64,000 nucleotides of DNA from Microbulbifer sp. YPW1 (GCF_013367775.1 NZ_CP055157.1:1-64000), one strand, 5' to 3'; shown: positions 46,448 to 55,742, numbered from the stretch's first letter. The notes: generated from the sequence alone by a model not told the origin. Numbers and translations: made by a program.

Positions 46448-46767
46448 CCATTGCCTCCTGATATTGAACGGTGCGAAATAATTCCCCCCGAAGGGACGGG
46501 GATTCTACCTCAAATGTATTAACTACAAATGTTGAACGAACGTACTATTTAGAACCTTATCCTCAAATGCCGTCGCTTTCACTGCAGCAAGAGGTTAAAC
46601 TTTGCGCCTGTCAGTGATCCAGGCCTCGTTATAATGAAAAAAGCTGAGGCTCTGGCGGTACTTCCCTTCGCCCGGCAATAGAAGTTGATGTCCGCCAGTA
46701 ATTGACGGGGACGAGATGAGAACAAAATGCTCCCGGATCAATACAGTTATCGATAAGACCCGCGTTC
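46448..46767. other. intergenic region upstream of the adenylate cyclase
   Basis: About 320 bases between divergent genes, with a candidate promoter at 46608-46635. No ORF or stable RNA is apparent. Confidence 0.4.
46608..46635 (+). promoter_or_regulatory. candidate sigma-70 promoter of the adenylate cyclase
   Basis: CTGTCA (46608-46613) and an exact TATAAT (46630-46635) with a 16-base spacer. The mRNA leader would be about 125 bases. Confidence 0.4.
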
Positions 46768-48162
46768 ATGCAGAATCAGCCAGAAGAAACCCGCGGCCGC
46801 CAGCAAGATTCCCGGTATCCGCTCTATTTCCGCGCCCTGATCTGTTTTGCAGCTTCCGGCACGCTGCTCAACAGCATCAACTGGTCGGCGCTTATCACCC
46901 AGAGCACCTTGTTGCAGCTGGCGATGGCAGCGCTGCTGCTGGCGTACATCCCCGTTGCACACCAGATTTCCCGCCGCAGCGTACCGGAAACCGCTGAACA
47001 GGTTCGCCGCTGGCTCTCCTTTACCGACGCCCTCCTGATCGGCATGGCCATGGCCATGGCCAATTTCAGCCTGCTGCCCAGCCTGCTGTTTTTGACCATG
47101 ATCCAGTTCAACGCCCTCACCCAGGGCGGCGGCCGCTGCTGGTTTGAACACAACACCGCCATGCTAATGGGCGTAGGCCTCGGCTATGTAGTGCACCGCC
47201 CTGCGCTGGTGGTCAATGCCGATCTCAATATCAGTGCTGCCAGCCTGATCGGGGTATTTACTTACTTCTGCTGTTACGCCTTCTACACCCACAAACAGCT
47301 TGCGCGCCTCAGGGAGCAAAACCAGAAGCTGGAAAAAGAACAGCGCATCGCCAACCTGGCCAGCTACAAGCTCTCCCGCTACCTGCCCAAACGCCTGTGG
47401 CGCGCGGTGACGACCGGCAAGGACAAAGAGATTGTCACAGAGCGCAAGTTGCTCACGGTATTTTTCTCCGACATCAAGGACTTCAGCCAGCTCACCGAAG
47501 AGATGGAGGCGGAAACCCTCACCGGCCTGTTGAATAACTACCTCACTGAAATGTCGCGCATCGTGGCCCACTACGGCGGAACCATCGACAAATTTATCGG
47601 CGACGCGGTGATGGTGGTATTCGGGGATGACCAGAGCAAGGGGCCCAAATCCGATGCGCTGCGCTGCGTAGCCATGGCGCTGGCAATGCGCAAACGCGTG
47701 CGGGAGATGATGCAGGAATGGTACGACCAGGGGATCTCTCACCCGCTGCAGATCCGCATGGGCATCAATACCGGCTACTGCACCGTCGGGGTGTTCGGCA
47801 CCGCAGACCACCAGACTTACACGGTGATGGGTACCCACGTGAACCTGGCAGCCCGTCTGGAAAGCGCTGCGGAGCCGGGCGAGGTACTGATCAGCCACGA
47901 AACCTGGGCGATGATCAAACAGACAGTAATGTGCCGCGACAAGGGCCACGTTAGCGTGAAAGGATTCAGCACCCCGGTGAAGGTGTACTCGGTGACCGAC
48001 CTGCGCAAGAACCTCGGCGGCCAGCAGAGCTACCTGGAAGAACACGCGCCCGGATTCGCCATGCACCTGGATCTGGACAAGGTGCGCAACTACGACAAGG
48101 AAAAAGTGCTGCAGGCGCTGCAAAAGGCGCAGGCACGCCTCAAGAGCAAGGTCATCATCTAG
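46768..48162 (+). CDS. class III adenylate/guanylate cyclase, membrane-bound
   Basis: A 464-residue CyaB-like enzyme. The N-terminal half has about five or six hydrophobic helices (about 20-175), followed by a short coiled coil (KLEKEQRIANLASYKLSRYL). The cyclase domain (about 225-410) has FFSDIKDFSQLTEEM with the metal Asp, GGTIDKFIGDAVMVVFG with the second Asp, and the C-terminal VMGTHVNLAARLE carrying the transition-state Asn/Arg. This layout resembles Pseudomonas CyaB, which supplies cAMP for Vfr. The start lacks a clear ribosome binding site. Confidence 0.92.
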   Translation: MQNQPEETRGRQQDSRYPLYFRALICFAASGTLLNSINWSALITQSTLLQLAMAALLLAYIPVAHQISRRSVPETAEQVRRWLSFTDALLIGMAMAMANFSLLPSLLFLTMIQFNALTQGGGRCWFEHNTAMLMGVGLGYVVHRPALVVNADLNISAASLIGVFTYFCCYAFYTHKQLARLREQNQKLEKEQRIANLASYKLSRYLPKRLWRAVTTGKDKEIVTERKLLTVFFSDIKDFSQLTEEMEAETLTGLLNNYLTEMSRIVAHYGGTIDKFIGDAVMVVFGDDQSKGPKSDALRCVAMALAMRKRVREMMQEWYDQGISHPLQIRMGINTGYCTVGVFGTADHQTYTVMGTHVNLAARLESAAEPGEVLISHETWAMIKQTVMCRDKGHVSVKGFSTPVKVYSVTDLRKNLGGQQSYLEEHAPGFAMHLDLDKVRNYDKEKVLQALQKAQARLKSKVII

Positions 48163-48186
48163 ATATAGAATTTAGTCGAGCGCGGC

Positions 48187-49017
48187 TTACTGCCGCGCAA
48201 ACCTTCCCGGAAACTCAATCTCACCCGCAGACGTCCGCAGCGGGTTAATGTCCAGCCCTCCGCGACGGGTATAGCGGGCGCAAACCGTCAGCTTCTCGAA
48301 GTCCGCGAGCTTCTGCAGGTCGCAATACATCCGCTCCACACAGTGCTCGTGAAAATCCTGATGCTCACGGAACGAAATGATGTAAGCGAGCAGCCCCTGC
48401 CTTTCCAGCGCCGGCCCCCGGTAATCGATGGAAACCGTTGCCCAGTCGGGCTGCCCGGTGACGGGGCAGTTACTGCGCAAGAGGTGACTGTAGAGCACCT
48501 CCTCTACGACGTCATCGCCCTCGCGCAACTTCAGCAGCTCCGCATCCGGCTGATAGGTCTGCACCTGGATATCCAGCTGGTCGATACAGGTTCCGACCGG
48601 CTTGTGCACATCCAGCGCTGCGTCTTCAACGTCGTATAACGTTACTGCCACGTCGCTGCCCGCAGCGGCACTGAGGTCTTTCTCGAGTACTGCGCGCACG
48701 TCATCGGCAGAACCAAACTGACTCTGGTTAAAGGAGTTCAGGTATAGCTTGAAGGACTTTGACTCGATCATGAACGGACTGCTGGCGGCGAACCGGAAGC
48801 GCGCCACCACTACCTGCGGCACGCCTTTCGGGTTCAGCCACGACAATTCAAAGCCCCACCATTCATCCGCACCACTGAACGGAAGTGCGCCATCCTCCAA
48901 CCCCAACTGGGCCCGGGATACCGAGCGCGGGATCGGATGCAACAGGGAGGGGTTATAGCTGGATTCGTAGCGGGTCTCCTGCCCCAGGGGCAGGTTTTGC
49001 CAGTCTTCTCGATTCAT
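48187..49017 (-). CDS. queF: NADPH-dependent 7-cyano-7-deazaguanine reductase
   Basis: Reduces preQ0 to preQ1 in queuosine synthesis. At 276 residues it is the long, fused tunnelling-fold type of E. coli. ESKSFKLYLNSFNQ is in the N-half. The catalytic Cys is in LLRSNCPVTGQPDW, and CVERMYCDL and ARYTRRGGLDINP follow. Start 49017 chosen from family N-termini; the frame runs on to 49071. The upstream gap is too short for a preQ1 riboswitch. Confidence 0.96.
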   Translation of the reverse strand: MNREDWQNLPLGQETRYESSYNPSLLHPIPRSVSRAQLGLEDGALPFSGADEWWGFELSWLNPKGVPQVVVARFRFAASSPFMIESKSFKLYLNSFNQSQFGSADDVRAVLEKDLSAAAGSDVAVTLYDVEDAALDVHKPVGTCIDQLDIQVQTYQPDAELLKLREGDDVVEEVLYSHLLRSNCPVTGQPDWATVSIDYRGPALERQGLLAYIISFREHQDFHEHCVERMYCDLQKLADFEKLTVCARYTRRGGLDINPLRTSAGEIEFPGRFARQ

Positions 49018-49035
49018 GTGTTGACTCACGCATTT

Positions 49036-49058
49036 GTTCGCCTGCCAGGCAGGCGAAC
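49036..49058. repeat. palindromic REP-like element
   Basis: GTTCGCCTG-CCAGG-CAGGCGAAC, a 9-bp perfect stem between the ABC permease stop and queF. The arm CAGGCGAAC recurs in the element between nrdA and nrdB. It may also terminate the permease transcript. Confidence 0.5.
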
Positions 49059-49071
49059 CATCAATATTCAA

Positions 49072-49845
49072 TCAGTGCCGCAGGCGCTTGCCGTGACGCA
49101 TCAGGTGTAATGCCCAGGCGGACAGTGCAGCGATAAACACCAGTACACCAGCGAATGCCCAGCCCACGCTGATATCGGACACACCGAGCACACCGTAACG
49201 GAAGGCGTTGACCATATAGAGAATGGGGTTCAGCTTGGACAATCCCTGCCAGAAGGGCGACAACAGCTCGATGGAATAAAACACCCCACCGAGATAGGTC
49301 AGCGGCGTCAGCACAAAGGTCGGGATAATGGAGATATCGTCAAAGCTGTTGGCAAAAATCGCATTGATAAACCCGGCCAGCGCAAACAGCACCGAGGTCA
49401 GGAATACGATCAGCACCGTCAGCCCGATATGCTGGACCGTAAGGGAGGTGAACACCAGCGCGATCAGGGTGACTACCAGCCCAACAATCAGCCCGCGGGC
49501 AACACCGCCAAGTACATAGCCTGCCATCACCACCCAGTTGGGCGTGGGAGACACCAGCAACTCCTCCACACTGCGCTGAAACTTGGCGCTGTAGAAGGAC
49601 GACACCACATTGCCATAGGAGTTGGTGATCACGGCCATCATGATCAGACCGGGCACCACAAACTCCATATAGGAATAACCGCCCATTTCACCGATACGGC
49701 TGCCAATCAGGGAGCCGAATATCACGAAATACAGCGACATGGTGATGACCGGCGGCACCAGGGTCTGCGGCCAGATACGGGTAAAACGACGCACTTCCCG
49801 GCGAAAAATGGTCGAGAAGGCGGTCCAGATCAATTGCAGGCTCAT
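49072..49845 (-). CDS. yadH: ABC-2 type transport permease
   Basis: Membrane subunit (257 aa, six hydrophobic helices) of an ABC exporter, close in pattern to E. coli YadH. It has RIWPQTLVPPVITMSLYFVIFG near the N-terminus, then GYSYMEFVVPGLIMMAVI and TFVLTPLTYLGGVFYS. The start is 2 bases after the stop of its ATPase partner, so the pair is one operon. The exported substrate of YadGH is not known; a lipid or polysaccharide is likely for this family. Confidence 0.93.
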   Translation of the reverse strand: MSLQLIWTAFSTIFRREVRRFTRIWPQTLVPPVITMSLYFVIFGSLIGSRIGEMGGYSYMEFVVPGLIMMAVITNSYGNVVSSFYSAKFQRSVEELLVSPTPNWVVMAGYVLGGVARGLIVGLVVTLIALVFTSLTVQHIGLTVLIVFLTSVLFALAGFINAIFANSFDDISIIPTFVLTPLTYLGGVFYSIELLSPFWQGLSKLNPILYMVNAFRYGVLGVSDISVGWAFAGVLVFIAALSAWALHLMRHGKRLRH

Positions 49846-49847
49846 AA

Positions 49848-50792
49848 CTACCCCTCCTCTCCATCGGCTTTCTGTTTCTTGTTTTCAGTGAGCAGGGAGA
49901 CAAACAGCTCCTCCAGCCGGTTGGCGCGGTTGCGCATGCTGGTCACGGCGATGCTCTGCGCGCTCAGCAGGGTAAACAGGTCACTCAGTGACTGCCCCTT
50001 TTCCACAGTCACCTCCAGGCTGTGCTCGTCCACCAGCCGCCCATCAAACTCGCCGAAGTCCGGCGCCTCGCCGAGTGACTCGCGCACATCGAGAATAAAC
50101 ACTTCCCGGCTGAGGGTTTTGATCAGGGACTTGATAGAGGTGTTTTCCACAATATCGCCCTGGTCAATGATGGCGATATTGCGACACAGGCTCTCCGCCT
50201 CTTCCAGATAGTGGGTGGTGAGGATGATGGTGGTGCCCTGCTTGTTGATTTCCTGCAGGAATTCCCACATGGAGCGGCGCAGCTCGATATCCACACCTGC
50301 GGTGGGCTCATCCAGAATCAACAGCCTGGGCTCATGGATCAGTGCGCGGGCAATCATCAGGCGCCGCTTCATACCGCCGGACAACATCCGCGCCTGGGTG
50401 TTGCGCTTGTCCCACAGCCCCAGCTTGCGCAGGTACTTCTCCGTGCGTTCTTCCGCCAGGCTGCGCGGCATACCATAGAACCCGCCCTGGGTGCAGACAA
50501 TGTCGAAGACCTTCTCAAACTGGCTGAAGTTGAACTCCTGGGGCACCACACCGAGCATCTGCTTGGCCTTGGGGAAGTCCTTGTCGATGTCGATCCCAAA
50601 GATCGACACCTCCCCGGCGGTCTTGCGCACCAGGGAACACAGGATGCCGATAGTGGTGGATTTGCCGGCGCCATTGGGCCCCAGCAGAGCAAAGAAGTCC
50701 CCCGGCTGCACATCAAAGCTAATGCCCTTCAGTGCCTGGAAACCGTTATCGTAGGTTTTTTCGAGATTGCGAATGGACAGTGCAGCTGTCAT
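49848..50792 (-). CDS. yadG: ABC transporter ATP-binding protein
   Basis: ATPase subunit (314 aa) strongly resembling E. coli YadG. Walker A is GPNGAGKST, the signature is LSGGMKRR, Walker B is LLILDEPTAGVD and the His switch is TTHYLEEAE. The C-terminal 80 residues are the YadG-type extension ending in RANRLEELFVSLL. GGAGGAAG precedes ATG at 50792; the frame open to 50894 is not family-like. It is cotranscribed with the permease. Confidence 0.94.
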   Translation of the reverse strand: MTAALSIRNLEKTYDNGFQALKGISFDVQPGDFFALLGPNGAGKSTTIGILCSLVRKTAGEVSIFGIDIDKDFPKAKQMLGVVPQEFNFSQFEKVFDIVCTQGGFYGMPRSLAEERTEKYLRKLGLWDKRNTQARMLSGGMKRRLMIARALIHEPRLLILDEPTAGVDIELRRSMWEFLQEINKQGTTIILTTHYLEEAESLCRNIAIIDQGDIVENTSIKSLIKTLSREVFILDVRESLGEAPDFGEFDGRLVDEHSLEVTVEKGQSLSDLFTLLSAQSIAVTSMRNRANRLEELFVSLLTENKKQKADGEEG

Positions 50793-50894
50793 TACTTCCT
50801 CCAGACGGTAAGGGCGCTTATTCAACGCCCTCGCCCCAGATATTGCAACCGCACAGAAATTGGGGATATTTGCCCGGCGCCGAATAGCAGACAT

Positions 50895-50922
50895 AAAAAA
50901 AGCCGCTCAATTGAGCAGCTTT
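50895..50922 (-). terminator. terminator of the tRNA array
   Basis: An imperfect stem around GCTCAATTGAGC (AAAGC-C-GCTCAA with TTGAGC-A-GCTTT) followed on the minus strand by a run of T, eight bases past the last tRNA-Gly. Confidence 0.7.
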
Positions 50923-50929
50923 CTTTATT

Positions 50930-51005
50930 TGGAGCGGGAAACCGGGTTCGAACCGGCGACCTCAACCTTGGCAAGGTTGCGCTCTACCAACTGAGCTATT
51001 CCCGC
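50930..51005 (-). tRNA. tRNA-Gly (GCC), copy 1
   Basis: 76 bases with encoded CCA. Acceptor GCGGGAA/TTCCCGC, anticodon loop TTGCCAA gives GCC, T-arm CCGGTTCGAACCCGG. Its sequence is the same as the copy at 51166-51241. Confidence 0.95.
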
Positions 51006-51081
51006 GAATTTGACCGAGCCAGAAGTTAAATCTTCCGGCCCGGTTTTGCAAGATCGTCGTTACGTTGCGACCCTGCTGTAT

Positions 51082-51157
51082 TGGCATCCCCAAGGGGAGT
51101 CGAACCCCTGTTACCGCCGTGAAAGGGCGGTGTCCTAGGCCTCTAGACGATGGGGAC
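51082..51157 (-). tRNA. tRNA-Glu (TTC), copy 1
   Basis: 76 bases with encoded CCA. Anticodon loop CTTTCAC gives UUC. The acceptor begins GTCCCCA and its first pair is G-U, as G1 faces U72. Same sequence as the copy at 51244-51319. Confidence 0.95.
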
Positions 51158-51165
51158 ATAGGAAC

Positions 51166-51241
51166 TGGAGCGGGAAACCGGGTTCGAACCGGCGACCTCA
51201 ACCTTGGCAAGGTTGCGCTCTACCAACTGAGCTATTCCCGC
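51166..51241 (-). tRNA. tRNA-Gly (GCC), copy 2
   Basis: Identical in sequence to the Gly copy at 50930-51005. Only eight bases separate it from tRNA-Glu copy 1. Confidence 0.95.
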
Positions 51242-51243
51242 AA

Positions 51244-51319
51244 TGGCATCCCCAAGGGGAGTCGAACCCCTGTTACCGCCGTGAAAGGGCGGTGTCCTAG
51301 GCCTCTAGACGATGGGGAC
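51244..51319 (-). tRNA. tRNA-Glu (TTC), copy 2
   Basis: First gene of the array in transcription order, identical to the copy at 51082-51157. Only two bases separate it from tRNA-Gly copy 2, so processing must rely on the mature ends. Confidence 0.95.
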
Positions 51320-51526
51320 CCAGAATCCTTCTCAGCGTTGCTAACCACGTTTCCGTAAGTCAGTACCGCGTCGAAGTGGGGCGCATTCTATGGAGACCCC
51401 GGGGGGCTGTCAACACCCGAATGAAAAAATATTAAGAAATTTTTCCTTTGCATACAGGCACTTACACAGCCGTCGACAAAACGACCGCTCGCGCCCCCGG
51501 AATCCAGCTGACGATGCGGACGTAGA

Positions 51527-52393
51527 TTAGCGCGCCCCTTCGACACGCCTCTCCAGTCTCCGCATGAATTTGCGGATTCTGGCTGCATTGCTTCCCAGAT
51601 CGCGGTTGCCGGTACGGGATGCAGACCGCATATCCACCCGCACATCACTGCTGCCGGCTTCCCCTGCCGCCGCCTCTTTCACATCGGCGCCTTTTGCGTC
51701 CTTGGCCCCGGTCTCTGTGCCCGTGCCTGAGGAGTCTGGCTTTGTGCTCTCCCCTACCGGCCTGACCCGCACCACAATGTCCTGGGTAATCCCCAGGATC
51801 GGGGTGCTGTCCACCGCTTCCAGGCGCCCCTGCCCCGCCTTGACCGCAATGACACGCCAACCCAGCTCCCGCGCCACCGCCTCCGCATGGGTCAGTACGT
51901 CGGACACCGGCAAGGACAGAATCAGCGGCTGGATGTCACTGTAGGCCGGGGTAGCCTGTTGCACCTTCGCCGAGGTCGGGCCCGGATAGTCCGGGCTGTG
52001 GTCGCCGTCCCTGCGCAGGGACAGCAACAGGTCGAACTGGGGGGGATCGACGGTATCGGTAGTGATGTCGTACAGCGCCGGGGTATTCAGGTTGTGCTGG
52101 CCCACGGTAAACAGGGGCAGCGCCACCGGCACAAGCCCCAGCACCATGGCCCACAGGGCCGCTGTGCGCGCCTCCCCGTGCCGTCGCACCAGCCCCCACA
52201 GGAACACCAGCATGGAAAACAGCGCCACGGCGATCATTGCCAGCCCCAGCGCACCAAATAGCGCATAGGCGGAATCCAGATCCAGCAGCCCCACCCGCAC
52301 ACCGACCACACCGAGACCGATGACAGACAGCAACAGCCACTGAATGCGGTACAGCCAGCGGCTCCAGTGGCGCGGTCGCCCGGATCGAATCAT
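51527..52393 (-). CDS. DUF1499 membrane protein
   Basis: A 288-residue protein. Three hydrophobic helices (about 15-33, 42-66 and 78-98) are followed by a soluble DUF1499 domain (about 125-285). It has TSAKVQQATPAYSDIQPL, ARELGWRVIAV, and the closing DMRSASRTGNRDLGSNAARI. A Gly/Ala/Glu-rich insertion of about 35 residues (near 218-250) interrupts the domain. Function is unknown. GGAGAT precedes ATG. It lies upstream of the tRNA array on the same strand. Confidence 0.83.
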   Translation of the reverse strand: MIRSGRPRHWSRWLYRIQWLLLSVIGLGVVGVRVGLLDLDSAYALFGALGLAMIAVALFSMLVFLWGLVRRHGEARTAALWAMVLGLVPVALPLFTVGQHNLNTPALYDITTDTVDPPQFDLLLSLRRDGDHSPDYPGPTSAKVQQATPAYSDIQPLILSLPVSDVLTHAEAVARELGWRVIAVKAGQGRLEAVDSTPILGITQDIVVRVRPVGESTKPDSSGTGTETGAKDAKGADVKEAAAGEAGSSDVRVDMRSASRTGNRDLGSNAARIRKFMRRLERRVEGAR

Positions 52394-52478
52394 TACAGAT
52401 CTCCACGCTAGGGTTAGGGGAACTGTCAGTGTGCAGCTGCCGGACGGTATCCGGCATTCTGTGACCCGGCTGCGCCTC

Positions 52479-52880
52479 TCAGTCGGCGCCTTCGTCCGGG
52501 TCGTGTTTTACCGACAGGGAATTTACACAATAGCGCAAGCCGGTGGGCGCCGGCCCGTCCGGAAACACGTGCCCCAGATGAGAGCCGCAATTGGCGCAGA
52601 GGATCTCGATACGACGCATTCCCAGGCTATTGTCGACCCGCTCTTCGATAGCTCCCTTCTCCACCTCGCTGTGAAAGCTCGGCCAGCCGCAGCCGGCATC
52701 AAATTTGGTCGAGGAGTGGAACAGGGGCTCGCCGCAGCAGCGACAGCGATAGGTACCATCCTCGAACAGGTCCCAGTACTCGCCACTAAACGGACGTTCG
52801 GTACCGGCCTCGCGACAAACACGAAATTCTTCATCGGTCAGGCGCTCGCGCCAGTAGTTATCGTCTTTTTCTTTTGACAT
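52479..52880 (-). CDS. msrB: peptide-methionine (R)-S-oxide reductase
   Basis: Repairs oxidised methionine (R-epimer) in proteins. The 133 residues include two zinc-binding CxxC pairs (CRCCGE and CANCGS), the GCGWPSF substrate loop and the catalytic Cys in RYCVNS. There is no signal peptide, so it is cytoplasmic. AAGGAG precedes ATG. A hairpin with a T-run on the same strand lies 120 bases upstream. Confidence 0.96.
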   Translation of the reverse strand: MSKEKDDNYWRERLTDEEFRVCREAGTERPFSGEYWDLFEDGTYRCRCCGEPLFHSSTKFDAGCGWPSFHSEVEKGAIEERVDNSLGMRRIEILCANCGSHLGHVFPDGPAPTGLRYCVNSLSVKHDPDEGAD

Positions 52881-53000
52881 ACTGTGACTCCTTTTTCGCC
52901 TGATAAGTCAGTATCCAGCGGCATTACCCTGCCCGGCACAACGCTTAGCGGCAGCACCTTCTCTTACCCATGGTGTCATACCCATCGTGACCGGTCCTAA

Positions 53001-53026
53001 AAAACCGGGCGTTGGCCAACCCGGTT
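53001..53026 (-). terminator. orphan intrinsic terminator upstream of msrB
   Basis: AACCGGG (53003-53009) pairs with CCCGGTT (53020-53026). On the minus strand the stem is followed by six T. No minus-strand gene is seen directly upstream, so it may be a leader attenuator or end an antisense transcript. Confidence 0.6.
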
Positions 53027-53142
53027 CCATGACTGGTAGCAAAGCCTACTAAAAGTCAGGCACCAATTAGAAGAATTTGCCCACTGGATTGTCTAGACAG
53101 ACATCCGGTTTACTGTTGAAAGCCTATTTAAAGAACACAGCA

Positions 53143-54357
53143 ATGAAGGATATTCACAAGTCGGAAAAACTCCACGGCGTCTGTTACGAGATTCGCGGGC
53201 CCGTCATGGAGCAGGCAACCCGTCTGGAAGAAGAAGGCCACCGGATCATGAAGCTGAACATCGGCAACCCGGCGCCCTTCGGCTTCGACGCGCCCGATGA
53301 AATCCTGCAGGACGTGATCTACAACCTGTCCCAGGCACAGGGCTATGTGGAATCCAAAGGTCTGTTTGCTGCGCGCAAGGCGATCATGCAGGAGTGCCAG
53401 ACACTGGGTATTCCCGGAGTGGATATCGACGATATTTACCTGGGTAACGGGGTGTCCGAACTCATTTCCATGTCCACCCAGGCGCTGCTGAACACCGGCG
53501 ATGAAATGCTGTTGCCGATGCCCAACTATCCCCTGTGGATGGCGGCCACCAATCTCACCGGAGCCAAGCCGGTGCTATACCGCTGCGACGAGCAGGCGGG
53601 CTGGCTGCCGGATATCGACGATATCAAATCCAAGATCACCCCCCGCACTCGCGGCATCGTGGTGATCAACCCGAACAACCCCACCGGTGCGGTTTACCCT
53701 AAGGAACTGCTGGAGCAGATCGTGGAGGTTGCACGCCAGCACAACCTGGTGATTTTTGCCGACGAGATCTACAGCAAAATCCTGTACGACGATGCCGTGT
53801 TTACCCCCATGGGCACCCTCGCCGAAGATGTGCTCTGCCTGAGCTTCAATGGCCTGTCCAAGTCCTACCGCCTGGCCGGATTCCGCTCGGGCTGGATGGT
53901 TGTGAGCGGCGCAAAGCATCGCGCGCGCGGCTTTATCGAGGGCATGGATATTCTTTCCTCGATGCGCCTGTGCGGCAACGTCCCGGCCATGTTCGCGGTA
54001 CAGACCGCCCTCGGCGGCTACCAGAGCATCAACGATCTGGTACTGCCCGGCGGCCGACTGCGCCAGCAGCGCGATCTCGCGCACCGTATGCTGAACGAGA
54101 TTCCCGGGGTGAGCTGTGTCAAACCGCAGGGCGCCATTTACCTGTTCCCGCGCATTGACCTGGACCGGCACAAGATCGAGAACGACGAGCGGTTCGTGCT
54201 CGACTTCCTACGCCAGGAAAAAATCCTGCTGGTACAGGGCAGTGCCTTCCACTGGGATGCCCCGGATCACCTGCGGATCGTATTCCTGCCCCGCGCCGAC
54301 GATCTCTCCCATGCGATCGATCGCCTCGGCAATTTCCTCGAGCGCTATACGCAGTAA
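53143..54357 (+). CDS. alaA: glutamate-pyruvate (alanine) aminotransferase
   Basis: PLP-dependent class I aminotransferase (404 aa), the main alanine-forming transaminase in E. coli. Very close to AlaA throughout: YEIRGPVMEQATRLEEEGH near the start, LNIGNPAPFGFDAPDEIL, INPNNPTGAVY, FADEIYSKILYDD, and the Schiff-base Lys in NGLSKSYRLAGFRSGWM. Start 53143 matches the E. coli N-terminus. A small gene of unknown function follows 23 bases downstream. Confidence 0.95.
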   Translation: MKDIHKSEKLHGVCYEIRGPVMEQATRLEEEGHRIMKLNIGNPAPFGFDAPDEILQDVIYNLSQAQGYVESKGLFAARKAIMQECQTLGIPGVDIDDIYLGNGVSELISMSTQALLNTGDEMLLPMPNYPLWMAATNLTGAKPVLYRCDEQAGWLPDIDDIKSKITPRTRGIVVINPNNPTGAVYPKELLEQIVEVARQHNLVIFADEIYSKILYDDAVFTPMGTLAEDVLCLSFNGLSKSYRLAGFRSGWMVVSGAKHRARGFIEGMDILSSMRLCGNVPAMFAVQTALGGYQSINDLVLPGGRLRQQRDLAHRMLNEIPGVSCVKPQGAIYLFPRIDLDRHKIENDERFVLDFLRQEKILLVQGSAFHWDAPDHLRIVFLPRADDLSHAIDRLGNFLERYTQ

Positions 54358-54380
54358 ACCCCGGGCGACGAAAAGAGAGC

Positions 54381-54776
54381 ATGCTAGACGATTTACATAT
54401 CCACGACTTCTACCGCGATGCGGGGCGTATTCTGCTGGCGCTGTTCCAGCAGTTCCCCGCACCTGCCACGCTGTATGTGGAGGATATCGCGGGGCCGGAC
54501 ACGCCGGATGAATTCGGCCTGCACTCCCCCCGCCACCTCGCCTGCCTGGGCGCCATGACCTGGCTCAAGGAGTGCGGTTATATCCGCTTTTCCCAACTGG
54601 TGCGCCAGGAAGCGGTGGAAGAGGCAGCCCTCTCCCACCACAGCTTTCTGTTGATGGTCACCCGCGGTGAGGACGGCGTCAGTAACGCAGAGAAACTGGA
54701 TCGGATAGTACGTGAGGGTTCGTCGCCCCAACTCGAAGAGCTGATGGTGGCGCTGATGAAGCGCCTCGGACATTAA
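54381..54776 (+). CDS. conserved hypothetical protein
   Basis: A 131-residue mostly helical protein I cannot assign. The central part, SPRHLACLGAMTWLKECGYIRFS, has a winged-helix-like pattern (helix, then a strand describing the reading of a regulated state), so a DNA-binding role is conceivable but not shown. AGAGAG precedes ATG. It is probably cotranscribed with alaA and overlaps the convergent methyltransferase gene by 4 bases. Confidence 0.75.
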   Translation: MLDDLHIHDFYRDAGRILLALFQQFPAPATLYVEDIAGPDTPDEFGLHSPRHLACLGAMTWLKECGYIRFSQLVRQEAVEEAALSHHSFLLMVTRGEDGVSNAEKLDRIVREGSSPQLEELMVALMKRLGH

Positions 54777-55723
54777 CCGTTGCGGTTAAACCGCACGTGC
54801 AACATCTTCAGCGCCCCATCCGGGTCACTGTCGGGGAAGTCCGGATTCTGCGGCAGGCGCTCTACCACGCTATACCCCGAGCTGGCCGCAGCAACCATTT
54901 CGCGGAAATACGCCTCACTGTGTGCCGGTGAATTCAGTACCAATAACAGGTCTGCTTCATCGGCGAGACACGCCGGAAGTTTTTCCAGCAACTTGGCATA
55001 GTTCGTCTCGACCTCAAACGCGCCGCGCTGCCGTGTGGGCGGATCCACCACCGCCAGCTGGAAGGGACCACTGCGGTCATATCGCTTGAAGTCCCGCAAT
55101 GCATCCCGGGCGACAAAACGGACGCCCTTCATCGGCAACTGATTAAACTGATGGTTCGCCTGTCCGCGTTTCAGCACGCCCTTGTTGAGATCAATATTCA
55201 GAATCTCCAGCTCACCCGCCGCCCGCGCGACCACCGAAAATGCACAGGTAAAAGAGAACAGGTTAAGGAGCTTGAGGTTATCCAGCTGCCCGGCCTTTTC
55301 CCGAACCTGCTGTTCCAGCCAGAACCGCCCGGGTTCGATATCCAAGAAAAAACCCACATTCTGGCGATCAAAGGTCAGTGGAAATTGCAGTTGTCCACGG
55401 CGCGCAACCGGCGCCTCCACCGGCTCACCACACTCCCACACAATGGGCGCGCGCGGCCGGTATCGGCGCTGCACCGCAAGCCCGGTATAGCCGAACGGCT
55501 GCAGCAACGCCCACAGCTGCCGTGCAAGCTCGTCTTCCGCTTCGTATTCTTCGAACAGCGTCACCAGAATTGCCGGGTGATAGCTATCCACACAGACGCG
55601 CTCGAACCCCGGATAACAATTACCGCGGCCATGGAACAGACGGCGGCTGTCCAGCCGGTTTTCCGCGGCATGCGCCTCTGCAACTTTGCTGCGCACAACC
55701 TGCAGCAGGGATTCCCAATTCAA
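54773..55723 (-). CDS. RlmI-like class I SAM methyltransferase
   Basis: A 316-residue methyltransferase related to the RlmI/RlmL (rRNA m5C/m2G) group. The N-terminal part is RNA-binding-like (about 1-130). The catalytic domain has KLLNLFSFTCAFSVVA (motif I), LNIDLNKGVLKRGQANH (motif II region) and the AVVDPPTRQRGAF catalytic block. The start is TTG at 55723 with AGGCGAG upstream, the best of the visible options. The exact RNA target is not established. Confidence 0.82.
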   Translation of the reverse strand: MNWESLLQVVRSKVAEAHAAENRLDSRRLFHGRGNCYPGFERVCVDSYHPAILVTLFEEYEAEDELARQLWALLQPFGYTGLAVQRRYRPRAPIVWECGEPVEAPVARRGQLQFPLTFDRQNVGFFLDIEPGRFWLEQQVREKAGQLDNLKLLNLFSFTCAFSVVARAAGELEILNIDLNKGVLKRGQANHQFNQLPMKGVRFVARDALRDFKRYDRSGPFQLAVVDPPTRQRGAFEVETNYAKLLEKLPACLADEADLLLVLNSPAHSEAYFREMVAAASSGYSVVERLPQNPDFPDSDPDGALKMLHVRFNRNG

Positions 55724-55742
55724 TGTAATACTCGCCTGTTTT

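Noticed and set aside
51065..51358. A repetitive 97-codon ORF over the tRNA Gly-Glu array
   Set aside because: Its internal repeat is simply the duplicated tRNAs read as protein.
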